Positions 22,146-35,500 of a DNA stretch of 64,000 nucleotides are shown piece by piece. Below the pieces are notes generated by a model. The model was given only the letters and a program-made list of their open reading frames with translations, did no database searches and had not been told where the DNA came from. Within the stretch, counting starts at the first letter, position 1. Each line of letters begins with the position of its first letter. The DNA lies in the NCBI GenBank assembly GCA_031841125.1, contig CM063110.1, positions 22,563,626-22,627,625 on the forward strand. The letters are read 5' to 3'. The position numbers and the translations under genes are program-made. The DNA comes from Acanthococcus lagerstroemiae (Eukaryota > Arthropoda > Insecta > Hemiptera > Eriococcidae).

Positions 22146-22230
22146 CGTCGGCGCTGGTGCTAGTTACTCAATTTTGACAACGGATTCGAATTCGTCTCGA
22201 CAAATTGAGTAACTAGCACCAGCGCCGACG
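22146..22230. repeat. Perfect 29-bp inverted repeat at the left array edge
   Basis: Arms 22146-22174 (CGTCGGCGCTGGTGC...CAATTT) and 22202-22230 are exact reverse complements around a 27-bp loop. The right arm is the end of the first monomer in a form (GAGTAAC, GCGCCGAC) that differs from all inner copies (GACTAAC, GCCCCGAC). Confidence 0.9.
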
Positions 22231-25200
22231 CCGTAGCTCTCCGAAAATTTTTTCGCCCCAAAAAATGCATGATGTGTATGGAGAAATTTTCAAAATTTGA
22301 GAAAATCAAAAATTTCGAATTAATGAGTGTTTCTTACTCAATTTTTCACGCTGAGTTCGAATTCGCAGTTGCAATTTGGCGGCGACCCTCCGTTTCCGAG
22401 ATACCCTCGAAAAAGTTGGAAAAATTGATCAATTTGGGTCAAAAAATGACTCTAGCTCAATTTTGACAACGGATTCGAATTCGTCTCGAAAAATTGACTA
22501 ACTAGCACCAGCCCCGACGCCGTAGCTCTCCGAAAATTTTTTCGCCCCAAAAAATGCATGATGTATAGTATGGAGAAATTTTCAAAATTTGAGAAAATCA
22601 AAAATTTCGAATTAATGAGTGTTTCTTACTCAATTTTTCACGCCGAGTTCGAATTCGCTGTTGCAATTTGGCGGCGACCCTCCGTTTCCGAGATACCCTC
22701 GAAAAAGTTGGGAAAATTGATCAATTTGGGTCAAAAAATGACTCTAGCTCAATTTTGACAACGGATTCGAATTCGTCTCGAAAAATTGACTAACTAGCAC
22801 CAGCCCCGACGCCGTAGCTCTCCGAAAATTTTTTCGCCCCAAAAAATGCATGATGTATAGTATGGAGAAATTTTCAAAATTTGAGAAAATCAAAAATTTC
22901 GAATTAATGAGTGTTTCTTACTCAATTTTTCACGCCGAGTTCGAATTCGCTGTTGCAATTTGGCGGCGACCCTCCGTTTCCGAGATACCCTCGAAAAAGT
23001 TGGGAAAATTGATCAATTTGGGTCAAAAAATGACTCTAGCTCAATTTTGACAACGGATTCGAATTCGTCTCGAAAAATTGACTAACTAGCACCAGCCCCG
23101 ACGCCGTAGCTCTCCGAAAATTTTTTCGCCCCAAAAAATGCTATAGTATGGAGAAATTTTCAAAATGTGAGAAAATCAAAGTTTTCGAATTAATGAGTGT
23201 TTCTTACTCAATTTTTCACGCCGAGTTCGAATTCGCTGTTGCAATTTGGCGGCGACCCTCCGTTTCCGAGATACCCTCGAAAAAGTTGGAAAAATTGATC
23301 AATTTGGGTCAAAAAATGACTGTAGCTCAATTTTGACAACGGATTCGAATTCGTCTCGAAAAATTGACTAACTAGCACCAGCCCCGACGCCGTAGCTCTC
23401 CGAAAATTTTTTCGCCCCAAAAAATGCATGATGTATAGTATGGAGAAATTTTCAAAATTTGAGAAAATCAAAAATTTCGAATTAATGAGTGTTTCTTACT
23501 CAATTTTTCACGCCGAGTTCGAATTCGCTGTTGCAATTTGGCGGCGACCCTCCGTTTCCGAGATACCCTCGAAAAAGTTGGAAAAATTGATCAATTTGGG
23601 TCAAAAAATGACTCTAGCTCAATTTTGACAACGGATTCGAATTCGTCTCGAAAAATTGACTAACTAGCACCAGCCCCGACGCCGTAGCTCTCCGAAAATT
23701 TTTTCGCCCCAAAAAATGCATGATGTATAGTATGGAGAAATTTTCAAAATTTGAGAAAATCAAAAATTTCGAATTAATGAGTGTTTCTTACTCAATTTTT
23801 CACGCCGAGTTCGAATTCGCGGTTGCAATTTGGCGGCGACCCTCCGTTTCCGAGATACCCTCGAAAAAATTGGGAAAATTGATCAATTTCGGTCAAAAAA
23901 TGACTCTAGCTCAATTTTGACAACGGATTCGAATTCGTCTCGAAAAATTGACTAACTAGCACCAGCCCCGACGCCGTAGCTCTCCGAAAATTTTTTCGCC
24001 CCAAAAAATGCATGATGTATAGTATGGAGAAATTTTCAAAATTTGAGAAAATCAAAAATTTCGAATTAATGAGTGTTTCTTACTCAATTTTTCACGCTGA
24101 GTTCGAATTCGCTGTTGCAATTTGGCGGCGACCCTCCGTTCTCGAGATACCCTCGAAAAAGTTGGAAAAATTGATCAATTTGGGTCAAATATGACTCCAG
24201 CTCAATTTTGACAACGGATTCGAATTCGTCTCGAAAAATTGACTAACTAGCACCAGCCCCGACGCCGTAGCTCTCCGAAAATTTTTTCGCCCCAAAAAAT
24301 GCATGATGTATAGTATGGAGAAATTTTCAAAATTTGAGAAAATCAAAAATTTCGAATTCATGAGTGTTTCTTACTCAATTTTTCACGCTGAGTTCGAATT
24401 CGCTGTTGCAATTTGGCGGCGACCCTCCGTTTCCGAGATACCCTCGAAAAAGTTGGAAAATTGATCAATTTGGGTCAAAAAATGACTCTAGCTCAATTTT
24501 GACAACGGATTCGAATTCGTCTCGAAAAATTGACTAACTAGCACCAGCCCCGACGCCGTAGCTCTCCGAAAATTTTTTCGCCCCAAAAAATGCATGATGT
24601 ATAGTATGGAGAAATTTTCAAAATTTGAGAAAATCAAAAATTTCGAATTAATGAGTGTTTCTTACTCAATTTTTCACGCTGAGTTCGAATTCGCTGTTGC
24701 AATTTGGCGGCGACCCTCCGTTTCCGAGATACCCTCGAAAAAGTTGGAAAATTGATCAATTTGGGTCAAAAAATGACTCTAGCTCAATTTTGACAACGGA
24801 TTCGAATTCGTCTCGAAAAATTGACTAACTAGCACCAGCCCCGACGCCGTAGCTCTCCGAAAATTTTTTCGCCCCAAAAAATGCATGATGTATAGTATGG
24901 AGAAATTTTCAAAATTTGAGAAAATCAAAAATTTCGAATTCATGAGTGTTTCTTACTCAATTTTTCACGCTGAGTTCGAATTCGCTGTTGCAATTTGGCG
25001 GCGACCCTCCGTTTCCGAGATACCCTCGAAAAAGTTGGAAAAATTGATCAATTTGGGTCAAAAAATGACTCTAGCTCAATTTTGACAACGGATTCGAATT
25101 CGTCTCGAAAAATTGACTAACTAGCACCAGCCCCGACGCCGTAGCTCTCCGAAAATTTTTTCGCCCCAAAAAATGCTATAGTATGGAGAAATTTTCAAAA

Positions 25201-26000
25201 TTTGAGAAAATCAAAAATTTCGAATTAATGAGTGTTTCTTACTCAATTTTTCACGCTGAGTTCGAATTCGCTGTTGCAATTTGGCGGCGACCCTCCGTTT
25301 CCGAGATACCCTCGAAAAAGTTGGAAAAATTGATCAATTTGGGTCAAAAAATGACTCTAGCTCAATTTTGACAACGGATTCGAATTCGTCTCGAAAAATT
25401 GACTAACTAGCACCAGCCCCGACGCCGTAGCTCTCCGAAAATTTTTTCGCCCCAAAAAATGCTATAGTATGGAGAAATTTTCAAAATGTGAGAAAATCAA
25501 AGTTTTCGAATTAATGAGTGTTTCTTACTCAATTTTTCACGCCGAGTTCGAATTCGCTGTTGCAATTTGGCGGCGACCCTCCGTTTCCGAGATACCCTCG
25601 AAAAAGTTGGAAAAATTGATCAATTTGGGTCAAAAAATGACTCTAGCTCAATTTTGACAACGGATTCGAATTCGTCTCGAAAAATTGACTAACTAGCACC
25701 AGCCCCGACGCCGTAGCTCTCCGAAAATTTTTTCGCCCCAAAAAATGCATGATGTATAGTATGGAGAAATTTTCAAAATTTGAGAAAATCAAAAATTTCG
25801 AATTCATGAGTGTTTCTTACTCAATTTTTCACGCTGAGTTCGAATTCGCGGTTGCAATTTGGCGGCGACCCTCCGTTTCCGAGATACCCTCGAAAAAGTT
25901 GGGAAAATTGATCAATTTGGGTCAAAAAATGACTCTAGCTCAATTTTGACAACGGATTCGAATTCGTCTCGAAAAATTGACTAACTAGCACCAGCCCCGA

Positions 26001-26500
26001 NNNNNNNNNNNNNNNNNNNNNNNNNNNNNNNNNNNNNNNNNNNNNNNNNNNNNNNNNNNNNNNNNNNNNNNNNNNNNNNNNNNNNNNNNNNNNNNNNNNN
26101 NNNNNNNNNNNNNNNNNNNNNNNNNNNNNNNNNNNNNNNNNNNNNNNNNNNNNNNNNNNNNNNNNNNNNNNNNNNNNNNNNNNNNNNNNNNNNNNNNNNN
26201 NNNNNNNNNNNNNNNNNNNNNNNNNNNNNNNNNNNNNNNNNNNNNNNNNNNNNNNNNNNNNNNNNNNNNNNNNNNNNNNNNNNNNNNNNNNNNNNNNNNN
26301 NNNNNNNNNNNNNNNNNNNNNNNNNNNNNNNNNNNNNNNNNNNNNNNNNNNNNNNNNNNNNNNNNNNNNNNNNNNNNNNNNNNNNNNNNNNNNNNNNNNN
26401 NNNNNNNNNNNNNNNNNNNNNNNNNNNNNNNNNNNNNNNNNNNNNNNNNNNNNNNNNNNNNNNNNNNNNNNNNNNNNNNNNNNNNNNNNNNNNNNNNNNN
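26001..26500. other. Assembly gap (500 N)
   Basis: Exactly 500 N lie inside the satellite array. Anchors on either side (the GACTAACTAGCACC block) are 591 bp apart, about two periods plus 7 bp, so 500 is probably a placeholder. The array may be longer than shown. Confidence 0.95.
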
Positions 26501-29500
26501 GATCAATTTGGGTCAAAAAATGACTCTAGCTCAATTTTGACAACGGATTCGAATTCGTCTCGAAAAATTGACTAACTAGCACCAGCCCCGACGCCGTAGC
26601 TCTCCGAAAATTTTTTCGCCCCAAAAAATGCATGATATATAGTATGGAGAAATTTTCAAAATTTGAGAAAATCAAAAATTTCGAATTAATGAGTGTTTCT
26701 TACTCAATTTTTCACGCCGAGTTCGAATTCGCTGTTGCAATTTGGCGGCGACCCTCCGTTTCCGAGATACCCTCGAAAAAGTTGGAAAAATTGATCAATT
26801 TGGGTCAAAAAATGACTCTAGCTCAATTTTGACAACGGATTCGAATTCGTCTCGAAAAATTGACTAACTAGCACCAGCCCCGACGCCGTAGCTCTCCGAA
26901 AATTTTTTCGCCCCAAAAAATGCATGATGTATAGTATGGAGAAATTTTCAAAATTTGAGAAAATCAAAAATTTCGAATTAATGAGTGTTTCTTACTCAAT
27001 TTTTCACGCCGAGTTCGAATTCGCTGTTGCAATTTGGCGGCGACCCTCCGTTTCCGAGATACCCTCGAAAAAGTTGGAAAAATTGATCAATTTGGGTCAA
27101 AAAATGACTCTAGCTCAATTTTGACAACGGATTCGAATTCGTCTCGAAAAATTGACTAACTAGCACCAGCCCCGACGCCGTAGCTCTCCGAAAATTTTTT
27201 CGCCCCAAAAAATGCATGATGTATAGTATGGAGAAATTTTCAAAATTTGAGAAAATCAAAAATTTCGAATTAATGAGTGTTTCTTACTCAATTTTTCACG
27301 CCGAGTTCGAATTCGCTGTTGCAATTTGGCGGCGACCCTCCGTTTCCGAGATACCCTCGAAAAAGTTGGGAAAATTGATCAATTTGGGTCAAAAAATGAC
27401 TCTAGCTCAATTTTGACAACGGATTCGAATTCGTCTCGAAAAATTGACTAACTAGCACCAGCCCCGACGCCGTAGCTCTCCGAAAATTTTTTCGCCCCAA
27501 AAAATGCATGATGTATAGTATGGAGAAATTTTCAAAATTTGAGAAAATCAAAAATTTCGAATTAATGAGTGTTTCTTACTCAATTTTTCACGCCGAGTTC
27601 GAATTCGCTGTTGCAATTTGGCGGCGACCCTCCGTTTCCGAGATACCCTCGAAAAAGTTGGGAAAATTGATCAATTTGGGTCAAAAAATGACTCTAGCTC
27701 AATTTTGACAACGGATTCGAATTCGTCTCGAAAAATTGACTAACTAGCACCAGCCCCGACGCCGTAGCTCTCCGAAAATTTTTTCGCCCCAAAAAATGCA
27801 TGATGTATAGTATGGAGAAATTTTCAAAATTTGAGAAAATCAAAAATTTCGAATTAATGAGTGTTTCTTACTCAATTTTTCACGCCGAGTTCGAATTCGC
27901 TGTTGCAATTTGGCGGCGACCCTCCGTTTCCGAGATACCCTCGAAAAAGTTGGAAAATTGATCAATTTGGGTCAAAAAATGACTCTAGCTCAATTTTGAC
28001 AACGGATTCGAATTCGTCTCGAAAAATTGACTAACTAGCACCAGCCCCGACGCCGTAGCTCTCCGAAAATTTTTTCGCCCCAAAAAATGCATGATGTATA
28101 GTATGGAGAAATTTTCAAAATTTGAGAAAATCAAAAATTTCGAATTAATGAGTGTTTCTTACTCAATTTTTCACGCCGAGTTCGAATTCGCTGTTGCAAT
28201 TTGGCGGCGACCCTCCGTTCCGAGATACCCTCGAAAAAGTTGGAAAATTGATCAATTTGGGTCAAAAAATGACTCTAGCTCAATTTTGACAACGGATTCG
28301 AATTCGTCTCGAAAAATTGACTAACTAGCACCAGCCCCGACGCCGTAGCTCTCCGAAAATTTTTTCGCCCCAAAAAATGCATGATGTATAGTATGGAGAA
28401 ATTTTCAAAATTTGAGAAAATCAAAAATTTCGAATTAATGAGTGTTTCTTACTCAATTTTTCACGCCGAGTTCGAATTCGCTGTTGCAATTTGGCGGCGA
28501 CCCTCCGTTTCCGAGATACCCTCGAAAAAGTTGGGAAAATTGATCAATTTGGGTCAAAAAATGACTCTAGCTCAATTTTGACAACGGATTCGAATTCGTC
28601 TCGAAAAATTGACTAACTAGCACCAGCCCCGACGCCGTAGCTCTCCGAAAATTTTTTCGCCCCAAAAAATGCATGATGTATAGTATGGAGAAATTTTCAA
28701 AATTTGAGAAAATCAAAAATTTCGAATTAATGAGTGTTTCTTACTCAATTTTTCACGCCGAGTTCGAATTCGCTGTTGCAATTTGGCGGCGACCCTCCGT
28801 TTCCGAGATACCCTCGAAAAAGTTGGAAAAATTGATCAATTTGGGTCAAAAAATGACTCTAGCTCAATTTTGACAACGGATTCGAATTCGTCTCGAAAAA
28901 TTGACTAACTAGCACCAGCCCCGACGCCGTAGCTCTCCGAAAATTTTTTCGCCCCAAAAAATGCATGATGTATAGTATGGAGAAATTTTCAAAATTTGAG
29001 AAAATCAAAAATTTCGAATTAATGAGTGTTTCTTACTCAATTTTTCACGCCGAGTTCGAATTCGCTGTTGCAATTTGGCGGCGACCCTCCGTTTCCGAGA
29101 TACCCTCGAAAAAGTTGGGAAAATTGATCAATTTGGGTCAAAAAATGACTCTAGCTCAATTTTGACAACGGATTCGAATTCGTCTCGAAAAATTGACTAA
29201 CTAGCACCAGCCCCGACGCCGTAGCTCTCCGAAAATTTTTTCGCCCCAAAAAATGCATGATGTATAGTATGGAGAAATTTTCAAAATTTGAGAAAATCAA
29301 AAATTTCGAATTAATGAGTGTTTCTTACTCAATTTTTCACGCCGAGTTCGAATTCGCTGTTGCAATTTGGCGGCGACCCTCCGTTTCCGAGATACCCTCG
29401 AAAAAGTTGGGAAAATTGATCAATTTGGGTCAAAAAATGACTCTAGCTCAATTTTGACAACGGATTCGAATTCGTCTCGAAAAATTGACTAACTAGCACC

Positions 29501-32500
29501 AGCCCCGACGCCGTAGCTCTCCGAAAATTTTTTCGCCCCAAAAAATGCATGATGTATAGTATGGAGAAATTTTCAAAATTTGAGAAAATCAAAAATTTCG
29601 AATTAATGAGTGTTTCTTACTCAATTTTTCACGCCGAGTTCGAATTCGCTGTTGCAATTTGGCGGCGACCCTCCGTTTCCGAGATACCCTCGAAAAAGTT
29701 GGGAAAATTGATCAATTTGGGTCAAAAAATGACTCTAGCTCAATTTTGACAACGGATTCGAATTCGTCTCGAAAAATTGACTAACTAGCACCAGCCCCGA
29801 CGCCGTAGCTCTCCGAAAATTTTTTCGCCCCAAAAAATGCATGATGTATAGTATGGAGAAATTTTCAAAATTTGAGAAAATCAAAAATTTCGAATTAATG
29901 AGTGTTTCTTACTCAATTTTTCACGCCGAGTTCGAATTCGCTGTTGCAATTTGGCGGCGACCCTCCGTTTCCGAGATACCCTCGAAAAAGTTGGAAAAAT
30001 TGATCAATTTGGGTCAAAAAATGACTCTAGCTCAATTTTGACAACGGATTCGAATTCGTCTCGAAAAATTGACTAACTAGCACCAGCCCCGACGCCGTAG
30101 CTCTCCGAAAATTTTTTCGCCCCAAAAAATGCATGATGTATAGTATGGAGAAATTTTCAAAATTTGAGAAAATCAAAAATTTCGAATTAATGAGTGTTTC
30201 TTACTCAATTTTTCACGCCGAGTTCGAATTCGCTGTTGCAATTTGGCGGCGACCCTCCGTTTCCGAGATACCCTCGAAAAAGTTGGAAAAATTGATCAAT
30301 TTGGGTCAAAAAATGACTCTAGCTCAATTTTGACAACGGATTCGAATTCGTCTCGAAAAATTGACTAACTAGCACCAGCCCCGACGCCGTAGCTCTCCGA
30401 AAATTTTTTCGCCCCAAAAAATGCATGATGTATAGTATGGAGAAATTTTCAAAATTTGAGAAAATCAAAAATTTCGAATTAATGAGTGTTTCTTACTCAA
30501 TTTTTCACGCCGAGTTCGAATTCGCTGTTGCAATTTGGCGGCGACCCTCCGTTTCCGAGATACCCTCGAAAAAGTTGGGAAAATTGATCAATTTGGGTCA
30601 AAAAATGACTCTAGCTCAATTTTGACAACGGATTCGAATTCGTCTCGAAAAATTGACTAACTAGCACCAGCCCCGACGCCGTAGCTCTCCGAAAATTTTT
30701 TCGCCCCAAAAAATGCATGATGTATAGTATGGAGAAATTTTCAAAATTTGAGAAAATCAAAAATTTCGAATTAATGAGTGTTTCTTACTCAATTTTTCAC
30801 GCCGAGTTCGAATTCGCTGTTGCAATTTGGCGGCGACCCTCCGTTTCCGAGATACCCTCGAAAAAGTTGGAAAAATTGATCAATTTGGGTCAAAAAATGA
30901 CTCTAGCTCAATTTTGACAACGGATTCGAATTCGTCTCGAAAAATTGACTAACTAGCACCAGCCCCGACGCCGTAGCTCTCCGAAAATTTTTTCGCCCCA
31001 AAAAATGCATGATGTATAGTATGGAGAAATTTTCAAAATTTGAGAAAATCAAAAATTTCGAATTAATGAGTGTTTCTTACTCAATTTTTCACGCCGAGTT
31101 CGAATTCGCTGTTGCAATTTGGCGGCGACCCTCCGTTCCGAGATACCCTCGAAAAAGTTGGAAAAATTGATCAATTTGGGTCAAAAAATGACTCTAGCTC
31201 AATTTTGACAACGGATTCGAATTCGTCTCGAAAAATTGACTAACTAGCACCAGCCCCGACGCCGTAGCTCTCCGAAAATTTTTTCGCCCAAAAAATGCAT
31301 GATGTATAGTATGGAGAAATTTTCAAAATTTGAGAAAATCAAAAATTTCGAATTAATGAGTGTTTCTTACTCAATTTTTCACGCCGAGTTCGAATTCGCT
31401 GTTGCAATTTGGCGGCGACCCTCCGTTTCCGAGATACCCTCGAAAAAGTTGGAAAAATTGATCAATTTGGGTCAAAAAATGACTCTAGCTCAATTTTGAC
31501 AACGGATTCGAATTCGTCTCGAAAAATTGACTAACTAGCACCAGCCCCGACGCCGTAGCTCTCCGAAAATTTTTTCGCCCCAAAAAATGCATGATGTATA
31601 TAGTATGGAGAAATTTTCAAAATTTGAGAAAATCAAAAATTTCGAATTAATGAGTGTTTCTTACTCAATTTTTCACGCCGAGTTCGAATTCGCTGTTGCA
31701 ATTTGGCGGCGACCCTCCGTTTCCGAGATACCCTCGAAAAAGTTGGAAAAATTGATCAATTTGGGTCAAAAAATGACTCTAGCTCAATTTTGACAACGGA
31801 TTCGAATTCGTCTCGAAAAATTGACTAACTAGCACCAGCCCCGACGCCGTAGCTCTCCGAAAATTTTTTCGCCCCAAAAAATGCATGATGTATAGTATGG
31901 AGAAATTTTCAAAATTTGAGAAAATCAAAAATTTCGAATTAATGAGTGTTTCTTACTCAATTTTTCACGCCGAGTTCGAATTCGCTGTTGCAATTTGGCG
32001 GCGACCCTCCGTTTCCGAGATACCCTCGAAAAAGTTGGAAAAATTGATCAATTTGGGTCAAAAAATGACTCTAGCTCAATTTTGACAACGGATTCGAATT
32101 CGTCTCGAAAAATTGACTAACTAGCACCAGCCCCGACGCCGTAGCTCTCCGAAAATTTTTTCGCCCCAAAAAATGCATGATGTATAGTATGGAGAAATTT
32201 TCAAAATTTGAGAAAATCAAAAATTTCGAATTAATGAGTGTTTCTTACTCAATTTTTCACGCCGAGTTCGAATTCGCTGTTGCAATTTGGCGGCGACCCT
32301 CCGTTTCCGAGATACCCTCGAAAAAGTTGGAAAAATTGATCAATTTGGGTCAAAAAATGACTCTAGCTCAATTTTGACAACGGATTCGAATTCGTCTCGA
32401 AAAATTGACTAACTAGCACCAGCCCCGACGCCGTAGCTCTCCGAAAATTTTTTCGCCCCAAAAAATGCATGATGTATAGTATGGAGAAATTTTCAAAATT

Positions 32501-35500
32501 TGAGAAAATCAAAAATTTCGAATTAATGAGTGTTTCTTACTCAATTTTTCACGCCGAGTTCGAATTCGCTGTTGCAATTTGGCGGCGACCCTCCGTTTCC
32601 GAGATACCCTCGAAAAAGTTGGAAAAATTGATCAATTTGGGTCAAAAAATGACTCTAGCTCAATTTTGACAACGGATTCGAATTCGTCTCGAAAAATTGA
32701 CTAACTAGCACCAGCCCCGACGCCGTAGCTCTCCGAAAATTTTTTCGCCCCAAAAAATGCATGATGTATATAGTATGGAGAAATTTTCAAAATTTGAGAA
32801 AATCAAAAATTTCGAATTAATGAGTGTTTCTTACTCAATTTTTCACGCCGAGTTCGAATTCGCTGTTGCAATTTGGCGGCGACCCTCCGTTTCCGAGATA
32901 CCCTCGAAAAAGTTGGAAAAATTGATCAATTTGGGTCAAAAAATGACTCTAGCTCAATTTTGACAACGGATTCGAATTCGTCTCGAAAAATTGACTAACT
33001 AGCACCAGCCCCGACGCCGTAGCTCTCCGAAAATTTTTTCGCCCCAAAAAATGCATGATGTATAGTATGGAGAAATTTTCAAAATTTGAGAAAATCAAAA
33101 ATTTCGAATTCATGAGTGTTTCTTACTCAATTTTTCACGCTGAGTTCGAATTCGCTGTTGCAATTTGGCGGCGACCCTCCGTTTCCGAGATACCCTCGAA
33201 AAAGTTGGAAAAATTGATCAATTTGGGTCAAAAAATGACTCTAGCTCAATTTTGACAACGGATTCGAATTCGTCTCGAAAAATTGACTAACTAGCACCAG
33301 CCCCGACGCCGTAGCTCTCCGAAAATTTTTTCGCCCAAAAAATGCATGATGTATAGTATGGAGAAATTTTCAAAATTTGAGAAAATCAAAAATTTCGAAT
33401 TAATGAGTGTTTCTTACTCAATTTTTCACGCCGAGTTCGAATTCGCTGTTGCAATTTGGCGGCGACCCTCCGTTTCCGAGATACCCTCGAAAAAGTTGGA
33501 AAAATTGATCAATTTGGGTCAAAAAATGACTCTAGCTCAATTTTGACAACGGATTCGAATTCGTCTCGAAAAATTGACTAACTAGCACCAGCCCCGACGC
33601 CGTAGCTCTCCGAAAATTTTTTCGCCCCAAAAAATGCATGATGTATAGTATGGAGAAATTTTCAAAATTTGAGAAAATCAAAAATTTCGAATTAATGAGT
33701 GTTTCTTACTCAATTTTTCACGCCGAGTTCGAATTCGCTGTTGCAATTTGGCGGCGACCCTCCGTTTCCGAGATACCCTCGAAAAAGTTGGAAAAATTGA
33801 TCAATTTGGGTCAAAAAATGACTCTAGCTCAATTTTGACAACGGATTCGAATTCGTCTCGAAAAATTGACTAACTAGCACCAGCCCCGACGCCGTAGCTC
33901 TCCGAAAATTTTTTCGCCCCAAAAAATGCATGATGTATAGTATGGAGAAATTTTCAAAATTTGAGAAAATCAAAAATTTCGAATTAATGAGTGTTTCTTA
34001 CTCAATTTTTCACGCCGAGTTCGAATTCGCTGTTGCAATTTGGCGGCGACCCTCCGTTTCCGAGATACCCTCGAAAAAGTTGGAAAATTGATCAATTTGG
34101 GTCAAAAAATGACTCTAGCTCAATTTTGACAACGGATTCGAATTCGTCTCGAAAAATTGACTAACTAGCACCAGCCCCGACGCCGTAGCTCTCCGAAAAT
34201 TTTTTCGCCCCAAAAAATGCATGATGTATAGTATGGAGAAATTTTCAAAATTTGAGAAAATCAAAAATTTCGAATTAATGAGTGTTTCTTACTCAATTTT
34301 TCACGCCGAGTTCGAATTCGCTGTTGCAATTTGGCGGCGACCCTCCGTTTCCGAGATACCCTCGAAAAAGTTGGAAAAATTGATCAATTTGGGTCAAAAA
34401 ATGACTCTAGCTCAATTTTGACAACGGATTCGAATTCGTCTCGAAAAATTGACTAACTAGCACCAGCCCCGACGCCGTAGCTCTCCGAAAATTTTTTCGC
34501 CCCAAAAAATGCATGATGTATAGTATGGAGAAATTTTCAAAATTTGAGAAAATCAAAAATTTCGAATTAATGAGTGTTTCTTACTCAATTTTTCACGCTG
34601 AGTTCGAATTCGCTGTTGCAATTTGGCGGCGACCCTCCGTTCCGAGATACCCTCGAAAAAGTTGGAAAAATTGATCAATTTGGGTCAAAAAATGACTCTA
34701 GCTCAATTTTGACAACGGATTCGAATTCGTCTCGAAAAATTGACTAACTAGCACCAGCCCCGACGCCGTAGCTCTCCGAAAATTTTTTCGCCCCAAAAAA
34801 TGCATGATGTATGTAGTATGGAGAAATTTTCAAAATTTGAGAAAATCAAAAATTTCGAATTAATGAGTGTTTCTTACTCAATTTTTCACGCCGAGTTCGA
34901 ATTCGCTGTTGCAATTTGGCGGCGACCCTCCGTTCCGAGATACCCTCGAAAAAGTTGGAAAAATTGATCAATTTGGGTCAAAAAATGACTCTAGCTCAAT
35001 TTTGACAACGGATTCGAATTCGTCTCGAAAAATTGACTAACTAGCACCAGCCCCGACGCCGTAGCTCTCCGAAAATTTTTTCGCCCAAAAAATGCATGAT
35101 GTATAGTATGGAGAAATTTTCAAAATTTGAGAAAATCAAAAATTTCGAATTAATGAGTGTTTCTTACTCAATTTTTCACGCCGAGTTCGAATTCGCTGTT
35201 GCAATTTGGCGGCGACCCTCCGTTTCCGAGATACCCTCGAAAAAGTTGGAAAAATTGATCAATTTGGGTCAAAAAATGACTCTAGCTCAATTTTGACAAC
35301 GGATTCGAATTCGTCTCGAAAAATTGACTAACTAGCACCAGCCCCGACGCCGTAGCTCTCCGAAAATTTTTTCGCCCCAAAAAATGCATGATGTATAGTA
35401 TGGAGAAATTTTCAAAATTTGAGAAAATCAAAAATTTCGAATTAATGAGTGTTTCTTACTCAATTTTTCACGCCGAGTTCGAATTCGCTGTTGCAATTTG

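Noticed and set aside
25935..26516. Long - strand frame at 26 kb
   Set aside because: It is made almost entirely of N from the assembly gap.
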